A stretch of 64,000 nt of DNA from positions 305,888-369,887 of the forward strand of contig NZ_CAJVCE010000006.1 of assembly GCF_910594985.1 (NCBI RefSeq). The letters are read 5' to 3'. The notes beneath the pieces were generated by a model. The model searched no databases. It was not told the DNA's origin and saw nothing but the letters and a program-made list of their open reading frames with translations. The stretch's first letter is position 1. Each line of letters opens with the position of its first letter. The position numbers and the translations under genes are program-made. The DNA is from Paenibacillus allorhizosphaerae. Its GTDB lineage: Bacteria; Bacillota; Bacilli; Paenibacillales; NBRC-103111. Positions 37,244 to 47,900 of this stretch are shown here, in pieces.

Positions 37244-38818
37244 ATGTTAGAAGCGATTGTGAAAATGACGGAACCGATTCTCGCTCCTTTGAAAAAAGGC
37301 ACTCAAGCGCTGGCAGGCAGTGTAAAGGACGGAGCGGCGAGCAAAGCTGAAGAATTAGGAAACAAGGTCAAGGAGGCCGTCTTCCCCTCTACGTTGACGC
37401 TTAAGAACTACAAACGGATCGGAAGATACTACGTAGCCAAAAGGCTGCTGGTGCTCTTATTCCTCTTACTGCTCGTGCCCATTGCTCTGATCTACTACTA
37501 CCAGAACGAGATTCGGTCCTTTCTGAACTGGAACGTCAAACTGTACGAACATAAAGGGCCGCTGACCTACACGGGCAAAGCTCAAGTGTACAATGCGAAA
37601 GATCAGCTCGTGTACGAAGGCGACCTGGTCAAAGGAGCTTTTACCGGAACAGGCACGAAGTACAATGATAAAAAAACGGTCATCTACGCGGGCGAACTGG
37701 ACAAGGGCATTCCTAACGGCATCGGTAAAATATATAACGACGACGGCCTTTTGCTCTATGAAGGGCAGTTGGACAAAGGCATATACTCCGGTAACGGTCT
37801 CCTCATCGACACGGAACATCATTCACGTCTGCGAGGTCAGTTCGTGAGCGGTAAACTGGAAGGCCCGGGTGTCGAATACTTCGCTAACGGCAAAATCAAA
37901 TACACCGGAACGTTCAAGGCCGGTTTATATGAAGGAAGCGGCCAGCTTTACGACGATCGGCATTCTCTGGTGTACGATGGCGAATTTCAAGCGGGCCGCT
38001 ACAACGGTAAAGGAACCGAGTATATCGATTCCGGGACTGTGAAATACAAAGGTGAATTTCTAAACGGCCGCTATCAGGGAGCCGGTATTCTGTACCATTC
38101 TGACGGGACGCGCAAATATATCGGCAACTTCCAGGATGGCGCCTTGTTCGGAGAGGCCACCGAGCTGTACCCGGGCGGAACTCCGAAGTACATCGGAGCC
38201 TTCACCGAAGGCAAGTATTCCGGCCAAGGAACGCTCCTGTCCGAAGACGGTACGGCGTTGTATAAAGGTGCCTTTTTGAGCGATGCCCCTAATGGCGAAG
38301 GCGAACAACACGATGCGGACGGCAATCTGATCTACAAAGGTACTTTTAAAACCGGGCTGTATGACGGCTTCGGCATCCTGTCCGGCGTGCAGGGCACCAT
38401 TTACAAAGGATTATTCAAAGCAGGAAAAATGTCACCCCAAAGCTTCATCGGCTTATCCCAGCAAAGGATCGAAGAGCTGATGGGCAAACCGTCCGAAACG
38501 GCGATCAATGAAACAGACGGCAAATTAGGCTATGCCTATGCGGACGCCTTTATCGCCTTCACGTTCAAATCTTCCCCGCAGAATCCGAAGGAAGGCTACG
38601 TGGATTCGGTTACGTTAAACAGCAGCCTGTCGGCCGATCAGCTGCAAAACGACTTGACCCACGTCGAGTCCAAAGAAACGGATGTGCGCCAAGGAGCAAG
38701 GGTCTATCAGGAAGATCACACCTATAGCGTTTCTTATGTCAAAGCGCCCTACTTATTCACTTTTGCAGCCGATACCTTAAACAATCAGGTGGTGCGATGC
38801 ATCGTTACCCGGCCTTGA
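37244..38818 (+). CDS. Membrane-anchored MORN-repeat protein
   Basis: A 524-residue protein. A hydrophilic N-terminus is followed by one membrane helix (67-86). About thirteen MORN-type repeats cover residues 107-395, each of about 20-24 residues with the core Y-x-G-x-(F/L)-x-x-G-x-x-x-G-x-G. A C-terminal domain of about 125 residues (IEELMGKPSETAINETDG ... TYSVSYVKAPY) is unrecognised. MORN proteins bind lipids and act as scaffolds. Start ATG 37244, nine bases after GAGGAG. A membrane-anchored scaffold cotranscribed with the tip protein could dock the machine at the cell membrane (inference). Confidence 0.82.
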   Translation: MLEAIVKMTEPILAPLKKGTQALAGSVKDGAASKAEELGNKVKEAVFPSTLTLKNYKRIGRYYVAKRLLVLLFLLLLVPIALIYYYQNEIRSFLNWNVKLYEHKGPLTYTGKAQVYNAKDQLVYEGDLVKGAFTGTGTKYNDKKTVIYAGELDKGIPNGIGKIYNDDGLLLYEGQLDKGIYSGNGLLIDTEHHSRLRGQFVSGKLEGPGVEYFANGKIKYTGTFKAGLYEGSGQLYDDRHSLVYDGEFQAGRYNGKGTEYIDSGTVKYKGEFLNGRYQGAGILYHSDGTRKYIGNFQDGALFGEATELYPGGTPKYIGAFTEGKYSGQGTLLSEDGTALYKGAFLSDAPNGEGEQHDADGNLIYKGTFKTGLYDGFGILSGVQGTIYKGLFKAGKMSPQSFIGLSQQRIEELMGKPSETAINETDGKLGYAYADAFIAFTFKSSPQNPKEGYVDSVTLNSSLSADQLQNDLTHVESKETDVRQGARVYQEDHTYSVSYVKAPYLFTFAADTLNNQVVRCIVTRP

Positions 38819-38824
38819 TGTGAA

Positions 38825-38852
38825 GAAGCAGCCCGAAGCTGCTTCTTTTTTT
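38825..38852 (+). terminator. Rho-independent terminator after the MORN gene
   Basis: GAAGCAGC pairs with GCTGCTTC over a five-base loop, followed by T7. It sits between convergent genes. Confidence 0.85.
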
Positions 38853-38867
38853 CTAGCAGGGTACGTG

Positions 38868-40511
38868 CTACACCCCTTCCTTGCTGGAAGCCGTTTGGGA
38901 ATAGGCCGTCTGGATGGCGCCCGAGGTTTGGGCTCTCTTGTACGCCCACCATCGAACCGTAATAAAGTCCCTTTCAGACGCCTGTGAAAGTTTAATGCCG
39001 ATCCGGAACGTTCCCGCTTTCGGATATACGACAGCAGCTAAAGAAGCGTTCATCAGCTCCGATCCGAATTCGCTGTTCTTAAACACGTCTCTATCACCGA
39101 AATACACCTTTTCCTCCCGATTCAGCTGTTCACCTAATCGGTCTTCGCTGTACTCCTCTAACCCAAGTACCACGAAAGCTTGTCCCGCACCTAGTCCATG
39201 CGCAATTTCATCGGAATAGAAGCTCTGCTCCGCCTTCGTAAAGAGGCCTGTGGAGCGATAATTCGTCTCAATGGTCGCGGTGCCGGTCGTCATTTGGACG
39301 GCATCCGCCGCCACAGCCGGCAGCGCCAGATGTAAATGGATCTCATTGCGGCCCGGCTCGACCTCCGCTGTCAGATTAGGCGCTTGACCGGGAGGAAGCA
39401 TCTCGACGCTGGCTTGAACCGCAAGCGGCGCGTCTTGCCCGCCGTAGGCGGCATTTTCTTTGCCGACCGTATACTGAAGCATGGAATTGTAAATATATTC
39501 ATCGAACGGATTGGATTTCACTTCATCTATGATGTAGGCCGGCTTAATCACAACGAGGCTGATTCTGGCCAAATAGATGCATTGATCCGGCGTGTAAGCT
39601 ACGGCCCGTTCAAAAGGACGTTCGAAAAATTGCTCCGTCACTTTATCGTTAATCGATCCGTTGATGACGGCGACGGTAAGCGCCGCTTTTTCATTGAGCG
39701 CATATTGATTGTCTCCAAGGGTCAGCATGGAACTGGACGGCGATATGGATAAAGTCCCCTCCGCCTCGCGATTGCCTGCCTTCATCCGGTATTTGAGCTC
39801 GTAGCTGTTCCGTTTCACACCGGGCTGTTCGCTAAAGGATATGACCGATTGTTCCAGATCGAGCGGGTAGATCATCTCCGATCGCACTTCATAGGCTAGT
39901 GTCAAAGAAGGGACCTCCGGGGATTTCTCGATATGGACCGTCACCTCAAAGATTTGTCCCGGATTGACGTACCGTGGCGCGGTCTGCCAAATGCGGGTCT
40001 GTTCGTCTTCATACAGCACCGCGGCCTGCGTCGTTAAATTGCGGTACTCGAAATCGGCAAAGTCCGGCAATTCTTCTTTGATGAACAACCGGTATGTCTC
40101 CAAAATACGGTTATACTGATTCGGGTCCCCCGTACTGTCCGAAGCGTTCGAGACGGAGTAGATCGGTTCCCTGTCTTTCTCCTCGTAAGCCATGCATAAA
40201 TACACATTTTTCGTGCAATCGCTGTCACCGATATAGCCTTCGACCTTGGACAGTTTAACAACCTTCGGAGCAGGCACTACGATTTCCCGTCCCAGGCAAT
40301 CGAATGCAACTCCCGCCTGAACGGATACCGTATGATCGTCGACTCTGACGACTTGAAGTCCGGACACGACCCCGCTACCGTACAACAGCCGGTTCAACAG
40401 CCTTCTTTTGTTATTCACATAGGTTTGTTCCGATTCGAAGTCTCTTACGGTCAGCAGCTTGCCTTTAAAATAATTGTTTCTTTCGTGCGGATAATAGCGA
40501 GAATTTTTCAT
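38868..40511 (-). CDS. CIS-associated protein of unknown role (fibre/baseplate side)
   Basis: A 547-residue protein, last gene of the structural operon. The N-terminus NYFKGKLLTVRDFESEQ and RRLLNRLLYGSGVVSGLQV is a signature seen in many phage-tail-like and CIS loci next to baseplate genes. The middle has an immunoglobulin- or carbohydrate-like part (ELPDFADFEYRNLTTQAAV) and the C-terminus a beta-rich part. It may act in the baseplate or as a fibre adaptor, but no function is proven. The ribosome site is weak. No separate classical tail-fibre gene is seen, so this is the best candidate for the receptor-binding side. Confidence 0.6.
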   Translation of the reverse strand: MKNSRYYPHERNNYFKGKLLTVRDFESEQTYVNNKRRLLNRLLYGSGVVSGLQVVRVDDHTVSVQAGVAFDCLGREIVVPAPKVVKLSKVEGYIGDSDCTKNVYLCMAYEEKDREPIYSVSNASDSTGDPNQYNRILETYRLFIKEELPDFADFEYRNLTTQAAVLYEDEQTRIWQTAPRYVNPGQIFEVTVHIEKSPEVPSLTLAYEVRSEMIYPLDLEQSVISFSEQPGVKRNSYELKYRMKAGNREAEGTLSISPSSSMLTLGDNQYALNEKAALTVAVINGSINDKVTEQFFERPFERAVAYTPDQCIYLARISLVVIKPAYIIDEVKSNPFDEYIYNSMLQYTVGKENAAYGGQDAPLAVQASVEMLPPGQAPNLTAEVEPGRNEIHLHLALPAVAADAVQMTTGTATIETNYRSTGLFTKAEQSFYSDEIAHGLGAGQAFVVLGLEEYSEDRLGEQLNREEKVYFGDRDVFKNSEFGSELMNASLAAVVYPKAGTFRIGIKLSQASERDFITVRWWAYKRAQTSGAIQTAYSQTASSKEGV

Positions 40512-40562
40512 AGGTTCGGTCTCTACCCTTTCCCTTCGACTCCTTTAACTGTTTGGCTCCAT

Positions 40563-42659
40563 TTACTCCAGCCCCGTATCCTCGTCATGCTGAAATCTCA
40601 GATTCGGCTGCTTCTTGCCCTCACCCAGAAGCGTATTGTGGGGCATGGTCATATAGGTATCGAGCGTAATCTCGCTAGGCTCAGTCAAGATTGAATTGAT
40701 GCCAAGATACGTGTGCATGTCCATGAACATCCATGGCTGCAAGACAACCAGTTTCATTTCGGTATGCGCAGGTTTCTGCTCGTTCACGATGGTTTGGATC
40801 ATCTGCCGCTGTTTCTCCGTAGCCATATGCTTTTGCTCGAGCAAAATGCAGAAGCAGTACGGGTTATCCGTGTACAGCTCGGTCAGCATGCTCTTCCATT
40901 CCGATTTTTCAAGCAGTTTTCTGATTTCGAAATGTTCCACGATAAAAGGCCGGCTGCCGGTGTAAATGTGCAAAAGATCGCCGATTGCTTTGCGCGTTCC
41001 CCGTTGGCGGTACAATGTGGGCGCCTGCCGGATCAACTCCCGGATTTGCCGTTCTGTCCACAAATCGTTGACCGCGATACCTAGCCACGAGGCCAACCAT
41101 TTCAGAAATTCCTCCGGTGAAGTCTCGACATCAAAATACTTGCTAATTCCGGCAATCTCTTCTTCCATCCCATCGAAAAATACGGCAAACAAAGAGAGGA
41201 ATCGCTCCAAAAAACGGGTTCCATCCGGGTCTTCCTGATAAACGGCAGGCAGATACTGGAGATAAGAGGTTCTTGGAAAATACACCCGCATTCTCCGGAT
41301 CGCGGGAGACTTCTGTTCGGTACCGTTATATTCAATCCGAATCCACAGGTACCGCCCTTGCGCCTCAAAGAACAAAGCATCCACCGGATTAATCACCGCT
41401 TCCGACCACATGTTCCGCGTCGCCTTAAGCTTGGCTTCCATCGAGACGGAAGGATCAAGAACAAATGCATCCAGATTCGTCCATACCCCGTCCACGACAA
41501 TATCTTCCCGGTCCGAACTGTAATAGTACAATTTCAACTGCGTCTCTTCCGGGATGTCTGCAACCAAGGTAACCTTATGCCAGATCGTATCTTCCACGGT
41601 GCTGTCGATGGACGTAGACCAGTAATGTCCTACCAGACCGGCCCCCGGTTCCGTTTCTCTGATCCGCTGCTTGTACTCCAGCATCGTCAGTACGTCACGA
41701 TCGAAGTTGAGCACGAAAATTTTGGCGTGATCGTCCATCAGCATTTTGTGCACTTGGCCCCGGAACCCGCTGACTTGTTCCAGGAGCTCACCTTGCAAAT
41801 TGTATTTGAGCAGGGATCGATTCCCTTCCTCGTCCGACCGCAATGGCTGGCGGTTGCCTATGTACACTTCTCCGCCCGCATCCACGGCCACACCGCTCAA
41901 CCATAGATCGGGGGACTGAAGGTCGAGAGGGACGGAGACGCTTCCCATGCCGGTATACAAAGTCCGCAGACCAGCGTCCAGTACGACGAATTCATGCTCC
42001 TGCCTCACACTGATGAAGAACCGTTCCCGAAGATGCACACCGGCCGTTTCATCGTCCGCTGAACTGCCCGCCAGCCCATGAACGGCTGTAACCTGGCCTT
42101 CGGGATCCAGTACAATGACTCCCATGCCCGATGGCCGGAGCAGAACAACCGCGTAAATATTACCCTTTGCATCCGTATCCACAGCGACAGGGTATAGAGG
42201 ATTGCCGTCCCATTGCTCCAGGGTCCAACGGATTTGGCCGTTATCCGCCGAAAACGCCGTAATCCGGCCCGTTTCCGCACCGTCGGCCACGAGGAGCAGC
42301 TCATCCGTATAGGCCAACAGAGACGCAGCGGAGAACAAATCGTGCCCTTGCCTGAACAGTAGTTCCTGATGACCGTTGTAATAATCGAACAGCCAAATAT
42401 TCGTCTGATTGTCCAACAGCAGAAGGCGGCCTGCCGGACCTACAGTGAAATCGACGATATCTACCTTGCTTTCCCCACCGCTATCGTCTGCATCTGCCTG
42501 AGCCAGCATAAAAATATCGGGCAACGAAATTTCTTTGGAAATCGAATATTTTCGCGCCCGCTGAAGCGTCAGCTCCTGGTTCTCCGCTTCCAAATTGAAG
42601 AGATAGCCTTGCTGCCAATCCGCCTTTTTATTAAAAGAGAAAAAGTTCGTTTCCGGCAT
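40563..42659 (-). CDS. gpI-like tail protein with N-terminal beta-propeller
   Basis: A 698-residue protein. Residues about 60-330 form a beta-propeller (repeats with DFTVGPAGRLLLLDNQTN, DTDAKGNIYAVVL and DAGGEVYIGN). The C-terminal part (about 480-650) matches the phage tail protein domain TIGR02242/P2 gpI: YLQYLPAVYQEDPDGTRFL, FLKWLASWLGI, YRQRGTRKAIGDLLHIYTG. gpI-type proteins sit at the baseplate edge and connect to fibres. ATG start preceded by GGGGAGGG, 19 bases from the upstream J-like gene. The extra propeller may take part in cell or sugar contact. Confidence 0.83.
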   Translation of the reverse strand: MPETNFFSFNKKADWQQGYLFNLEAENQELTLQRARKYSISKEISLPDIFMLAQADADDSGGESKVDIVDFTVGPAGRLLLLDNQTNIWLFDYYNGHQELLFRQGHDLFSAASLLAYTDELLLVADGAETGRITAFSADNGQIRWTLEQWDGNPLYPVAVDTDAKGNIYAVVLLRPSGMGVIVLDPEGQVTAVHGLAGSSADDETAGVHLRERFFISVRQEHEFVVLDAGLRTLYTGMGSVSVPLDLQSPDLWLSGVAVDAGGEVYIGNRQPLRSDEEGNRSLLKYNLQGELLEQVSGFRGQVHKMLMDDHAKIFVLNFDRDVLTMLEYKQRIRETEPGAGLVGHYWSTSIDSTVEDTIWHKVTLVADIPEETQLKLYYYSSDREDIVVDGVWTNLDAFVLDPSVSMEAKLKATRNMWSEAVINPVDALFFEAQGRYLWIRIEYNGTEQKSPAIRRMRVYFPRTSYLQYLPAVYQEDPDGTRFLERFLSLFAVFFDGMEEEIAGISKYFDVETSPEEFLKWLASWLGIAVNDLWTERQIRELIRQAPTLYRQRGTRKAIGDLLHIYTGSRPFIVEHFEIRKLLEKSEWKSMLTELYTDNPYCFCILLEQKHMATEKQRQMIQTIVNEQKPAHTEMKLVVLQPWMFMDMHTYLGINSILTEPSEITLDTYMTMPHNTLLGEGKKQPNLRFQHDEDTGLE

Positions 42660-42677
42660 CCGTCCCTCCCCGCTTCC

Positions 42678-44918
42678 TTATCTAGTCGTCGCATGAATCT
42701 GGTGCTTTCCCGAGTAAACCAGCGCATATGGCGGAATGCGGATATCGCCGTTGCTTTCCATCACAGCGCCTTTGCCTTCCCCAATAACCCACAGATCTTG
42801 AATGTATTCCACGCCTGGTATACTATTCATAACTCCATAAATATCGCCTTTGTATACGGTTCGGCCAAATTCCCAACCTGCCGCCGTATCCTCTCGGTCC
42901 AGAGGGCTGAACATCATCTCGATCTCCTGCTCGATCCGGTTCGATTCTTCCATGTAGAAGGGATCCACCACCACAATCGCATGCACCGTAATCTGAATAT
43001 ATTCCGGGGGGATCACATGAATTTCCGTTGTAATCAAGCGATGCTTATCCAGATGGCGGCTTACCGTCTCTAGAAAACCGGGACTCGGCATCGGCTTAGC
43101 CGCCTCGCTGTACGGAACCACCACCAAAGTAAGCTGAGCGGGTTCCTTCTCCTGAGGATAATTCGTCATACCTGGCCGATACAGCGGGATGGCTTTAACT
43201 CTGGCTACGCGCAGACCCGGCGTGGTGCGAGCAATATACTCATAGTCTTCATTGGTTACGGCGCGATAGGGACGGTCAAGTTCATCAATCAACCTTCTTT
43301 TGGCTTCGTCAATCGTTTCCTTTCCTTTTCCTCCATGCGCATGCCGGTAATTCGTCACCGTTAAAGCCTGATGCTCCGGCCATATGGATAAAAGCCGGCT
43401 GCTCACTTCCTTTTGTACGTTCCCTCTCTCTCCTCCTCCGGTTTGCCATGCAATCAGTCGAATGTTAGGCATAGCCGATTTGTAGGGAATAGCTCCATGC
43501 TCATTGTTGCCGAATACAATTTCAGAAGATTCAGTCAGGAACTTGTAGTGCTTGTCCTCCGCACCCGAAAGCGCAAAATCCTCGGTCTGCTCCCAATCCT
43601 CCCACAGCCAATCCCCAGAGGCAGATTGCCTTCTGCCTACCTGCAGCTTGAGAGAATGCCGGAGAATCGAGCTTTCCTCCAATTTGAACGTTTGATTGGG
43701 AAGTCCGTTGCTCCTCCCCACATACATGCCTTCCGCAAGCTCCGGGAGGACGGTGATGATCCTGATTCGATTCCTGCCTTGAGGCGGAATGCTTCCGTGT
43801 TTTCCATCCCCGAATGTGACAGTCAACTCCATCGTTTCTTTCACAAACTGAAGCTTGTATCCGTTAAAATCGGACTCGACGCTTCCGAAATCTTGCGTCT
43901 CCCGCCAGTCCTGCCACCATCCGGCCAGATGCTTCACTTGAACGATAATGTGACCGCAACTGGCCAAATAACCGGTCAGTGTCACCGATTGACTTCTTTT
44001 TCCGTTGCTGTTGAACAAAAACGCTTCGCTCCAAGATTTCCTTTGTATGGCCATCCCCGTGTTGAACGCGATGTTTTCCACTCGCGGGGAGATCTCGTAG
44101 CCTTCCTCCTCCAAAGTACAGACCATCCAGAATCTGCTCTTGTCGTTAGCCGGGTGCAAGGTAACCGATTGCATAGGCGAAGGAATGATGAATGAGATGC
44201 GCCCGGATTGCGACATGTGGATGGTCTCATCCCGCACCACGTGAATGGGCAGCGTGTCCGGTTCTCCATCATGCCCCACCGATTCGCCGTAATATTTCCA
44301 GGATATTTTCCCGGAAGGAATGACGGCTTTGGCAGAGCCCGCTCCGGTCAACGGATTGGCCGCAAACAGCTCATGGAGATTCATGGTAAGCGTGATCTCT
44401 TTATTGACGGGCAGCGGGGAATCAAATCCCAAGCAAAGCCGGTTTCCTTTCTTCATTTGCGCGCCAAACGCATAGAACACCGCACCTTTGTGTCCGTTGG
44501 ACGAGGTAAAATCTACGGACTCCAGTCCGGAGCGCACAATAACCTTTTCCAATCTGGCCTTAATCAATTGCAAAGACGACGCTATCTCAAAATGCTGATC
44601 AACCGCCAATATCGGAGTGCCTGCCGGAACCAGCAGTTCCTCGCCGATTTGACCGAATGTCACGTCCATCCTTGCCGGAACCGCCTCTCTTAGCGCAATA
44701 CCCAGAAGCTTGAGAAATTTGATTTCCTGCTCCGGCGTAATCCGGTTCAAATAATATTGCTGCATCTCGGAAAGCCAAGCGAACAATTCAACTAGCGTAA
44801 TCCCGGGATCGTGGTAATTCACATCGGTCCACATCGGCAAAATTTTCGGAATCGCCTTCCTGGCCTCGCTTACCATCTGCTCAAACATACGGTCGTCCAG
44901 ATTCGGCACCGGTAACAT
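42678..44918 (-). CDS. Baseplate J-like wedge protein (Afp11-like)
   Basis: A 746-residue baseplate assembly protein. The N-terminus LPVPNLDDRMFEQMVSEA and WTDVNYHDPGITLVELFAWL, and the motif GERGNVQKEVSS and RAVTNEDYE later on, are typical of the gp6/J-like wedge family (TIGR02243). These proteins connect the hub to the sheath end in the baseplate. ATG start preceded by GGGGGT; a GTG just before it is possible. It follows the second J-like gene by 16 bases. Confidence 0.85.
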   Translation of the reverse strand: MLPVPNLDDRMFEQMVSEARKAIPKILPMWTDVNYHDPGITLVELFAWLSEMQQYYLNRITPEQEIKFLKLLGIALREAVPARMDVTFGQIGEELLVPAGTPILAVDQHFEIASSLQLIKARLEKVIVRSGLESVDFTSSNGHKGAVFYAFGAQMKKGNRLCLGFDSPLPVNKEITLTMNLHELFAANPLTGAGSAKAVIPSGKISWKYYGESVGHDGEPDTLPIHVVRDETIHMSQSGRISFIIPSPMQSVTLHPANDKSRFWMVCTLEEEGYEISPRVENIAFNTGMAIQRKSWSEAFLFNSNGKRSQSVTLTGYLASCGHIIVQVKHLAGWWQDWRETQDFGSVESDFNGYKLQFVKETMELTVTFGDGKHGSIPPQGRNRIRIITVLPELAEGMYVGRSNGLPNQTFKLEESSILRHSLKLQVGRRQSASGDWLWEDWEQTEDFALSGAEDKHYKFLTESSEIVFGNNEHGAIPYKSAMPNIRLIAWQTGGGERGNVQKEVSSRLLSIWPEHQALTVTNYRHAHGGKGKETIDEAKRRLIDELDRPYRAVTNEDYEYIARTTPGLRVARVKAIPLYRPGMTNYPQEKEPAQLTLVVVPYSEAAKPMPSPGFLETVSRHLDKHRLITTEIHVIPPEYIQITVHAIVVVDPFYMEESNRIEQEIEMMFSPLDREDTAAGWEFGRTVYKGDIYGVMNSIPGVEYIQDLWVIGEGKGAVMESNGDIRIPPYALVYSGKHQIHATTR

Positions 44919-44934
44919 CACTCACACCCCCTTT

Positions 44935-47900
44935 TCATACGACATTGACTTCGACATGATGGTTCCCATTGATGATAATTCCGTGCAAAACGCCCTCAAA
45001 ATGCTCCGCGTCCAGTTCAGTTCTAATATCGTCTTCAATGCGAAACACCGTCATCGACAGCTTCTCCACATAGTTAACTCTGGGAATCGACTTTATCAAA
45101 GAATAAAAGACCGATTGATTGATCGACTGACCGATGCCCCATCCTTTGCCATCGTAATTGCCTGTCATAGGGTCCAGGAAACGATTCAATTTATCCATCG
45201 TCTGCACTTCCACTTCGTACATATGCTCCATTTCGTGAACAGCCACTGCCGCATAAATGGAAATCTCAATGTAAGCCGGCTCAATGACCTGAAGCTTCTC
45301 CGGAAAGGCAACGAGACTTGCGGCCTTCTCCAGCAGCGCGTGCTCCACCCGTCTCTTCATTTCCGCAAAAATGAACTCACTCCGTTGCCCTTTAGGCAAA
45401 ATAACCATGGTTACGCAGCCGCTCTCCTTGTCCAGATTGGCGTTAATATTGGACAAGCATTTCACCTTGGCCAGATTGGGATAAGCCTCTCTGGCCAGCG
45501 CTTCGAAATCATCCGTCGTAACCGCCCTGTTTCTATGTTTGAACAATTGGGGTACCCTGATCTGCGCTTCTTCGATCGTCTCCCGGTTGCTTCCGCCAGC
45601 CGAAGGCTCCGGGTTGTATACCGATTGGATAAAAGCGATCGCATGCTGCAGCTGCTTGATCGTGCCGGCAGGCAGGTTGCCCCTCTCGCCGCCTCCGAAT
45701 TTGTAGCTGACCTTTACCTTGTCCTCGCCGGGCAAAGGAGGTGCCATACCGGATCTCCCGTCTCCGAAACTGAATCTGCCGGACGTTCGGTCAATGACAT
45801 AATGCCTGTCGGCCGCTCCCGAATGGTGCAGGTTGGCAACCGGCTCCCAGCGGAGCCAGCACTTTTGTACATTGCCTTCGGAATCCCGGATGACAGCGAT
45901 TTGCTCTTGCTGATGCAGCTCCATAAGCCGGATCGCTTCTTCCGTGATATGGCCCGTCTCCTCTACCCAAACCTGTTCGGACAACACCGGCGCTCTCGAT
46001 AGAACATAGCTATCCCCAGAATCCCCGGCTACGCGGCTGGGATATTCCGACTCTATGCTTTCCTGCTGCAAGGAACAAGCCGTATTCATAAAGATGCCCC
46101 GTACGATTGGCAACGGCTGCCCGCTGCGCTCGGTTTTATTGTCCCGATTTACGACGCGAATCCAATACAAAGTTTGTCCAAAGAGAGCTTCATGGGCAAA
46201 ATTCGTTGGCCCTGCGAACTGAATGACCCCGCTTGCGGTGAAGCCGTCCGTACCGTCCATGACTTTCAGCGGTACCCATTTTACGCCTTGCGCAGTAGCG
46301 CTCAGATACTCCCACTCCAGCGCAGGGAGCTGGTCCCCTACATATTTCAATTTTGCAATCGAAAAATAAATGGAAATCGGCCCCTTCACAGGTGCCGTTG
46401 AAAAACCCAGATAAACCGCGGGGTTTTTCCATTTCCACGGGACAAAAGGAGGGTAAGCTCCCCCCTTCTCCCACTGCTGCAGCTTCATATTATTCCGGGC
46501 ATAGATCAATTCGGGCCGGCTATACTGCTCATATTCATAATGAAGCCTTAGATTCTCCAGCCAGGGAGAAAGGTAAACCGAATTCGTCGAATAAATCTCA
46601 TTGCTTATATGAATGATTCGCGCACGTATCCAATGACTTTGCTGAGAGTTAACAAAGGTTGGCTCCAAATCGCTTGGGCACGTAAACACGATTTTTTTCT
46701 TGGTTAATTGACGCCCTGGATCGCCAAATACGGCTTCATCCTGCGTGTCCGCCAGCAGCCGGACCCAGCCAGCGCCGTTCCAGTATTCCCAGATGACTTG
46801 CGAAACGACGATATATTCGTCCTTTGCCTCATCGAAGTCGGAAGCTTTCATCACAAGCTTCCAATCGACTTTGCGCTCCTGAACCGGATACGCCCGGTGT
46901 TCAACCGCTTTTACATCAAAACTTAAAGTAATTGTGGCGTTGCGCTTACTGAACACTTCGCCGCTGCTCAAATACAAAGTGCCGTTTTGGTAAAACTGTT
47001 CGCCGAATGCGTACATCCCAGTGAGGTCCGCTTGGATGTCGTTGCTGTACACCGCTTCCAACTGGATGCCATTGGACATGTCTCCGTCTACGGGAGGTTT
47101 CCATTCCGTCTTGATCCCGACTTGTCCGATCGCTGCGCCGTTAATGACTGCTTCGTGAATCTTGCCCGGTCTGACCCTGCATTGGATCCACCGGCCGATC
47201 TTGCCTTCCCACTCCATTTCATCGATCGGATCGATTCCCTGTTTCGTCAACAATAATTTGTTGCCACTTACTTTTATATCCTGGAAAGGAAGCCAACCCT
47301 TCTCCGCGTTTCCATATGTCCACTCCACAATGCTCGGGTCCGCCAAGCGCTGCAATAAAGGGGCTTCCAAATACGTCTGGGACGCGTTCGTTAACTGCAG
47401 CTCGATCTGCGCACGGGTTGCCACATGAAAATAGGCCGGATCGCCAAGAACCCAGACATGCTCCTGGAGATTGGGCTGCGAGCCTACATCGAATAACACG
47501 GAGGACTGACTCGCCATAGCCGAACCGCCCTTTTGGACCAGACAAATCTTATCCTGCAGCGGACTCACATTATAAATCGCCGAGAGTTCAGCAGGGGTGA
47601 CCATGATCGGACTCACCGTCTCGAACAGGACATCCCCGTCTCCATCATCGGACTTGCCCGACACCCTGGTTCCTTGGCGGATGAACACCGGATCCTTGGC
47701 CCCGCTGCTTAATTGAAACGTCAGGTAGGCGCTGGCCGGTTTGGCTGTATACAACGTTGGATGCAGAAGGTTAAGAAAAGCTATATAGTTTTTGAGAGGC
47801 ACCCGGTTCAACCGGTTGATATTTTGTTGGAAATTGTCAGCGAACACGGCAAAGAGCGCCGAGCCGGGGTCCGGGTCTTCCGGCGAGAACCGCCATTCGG

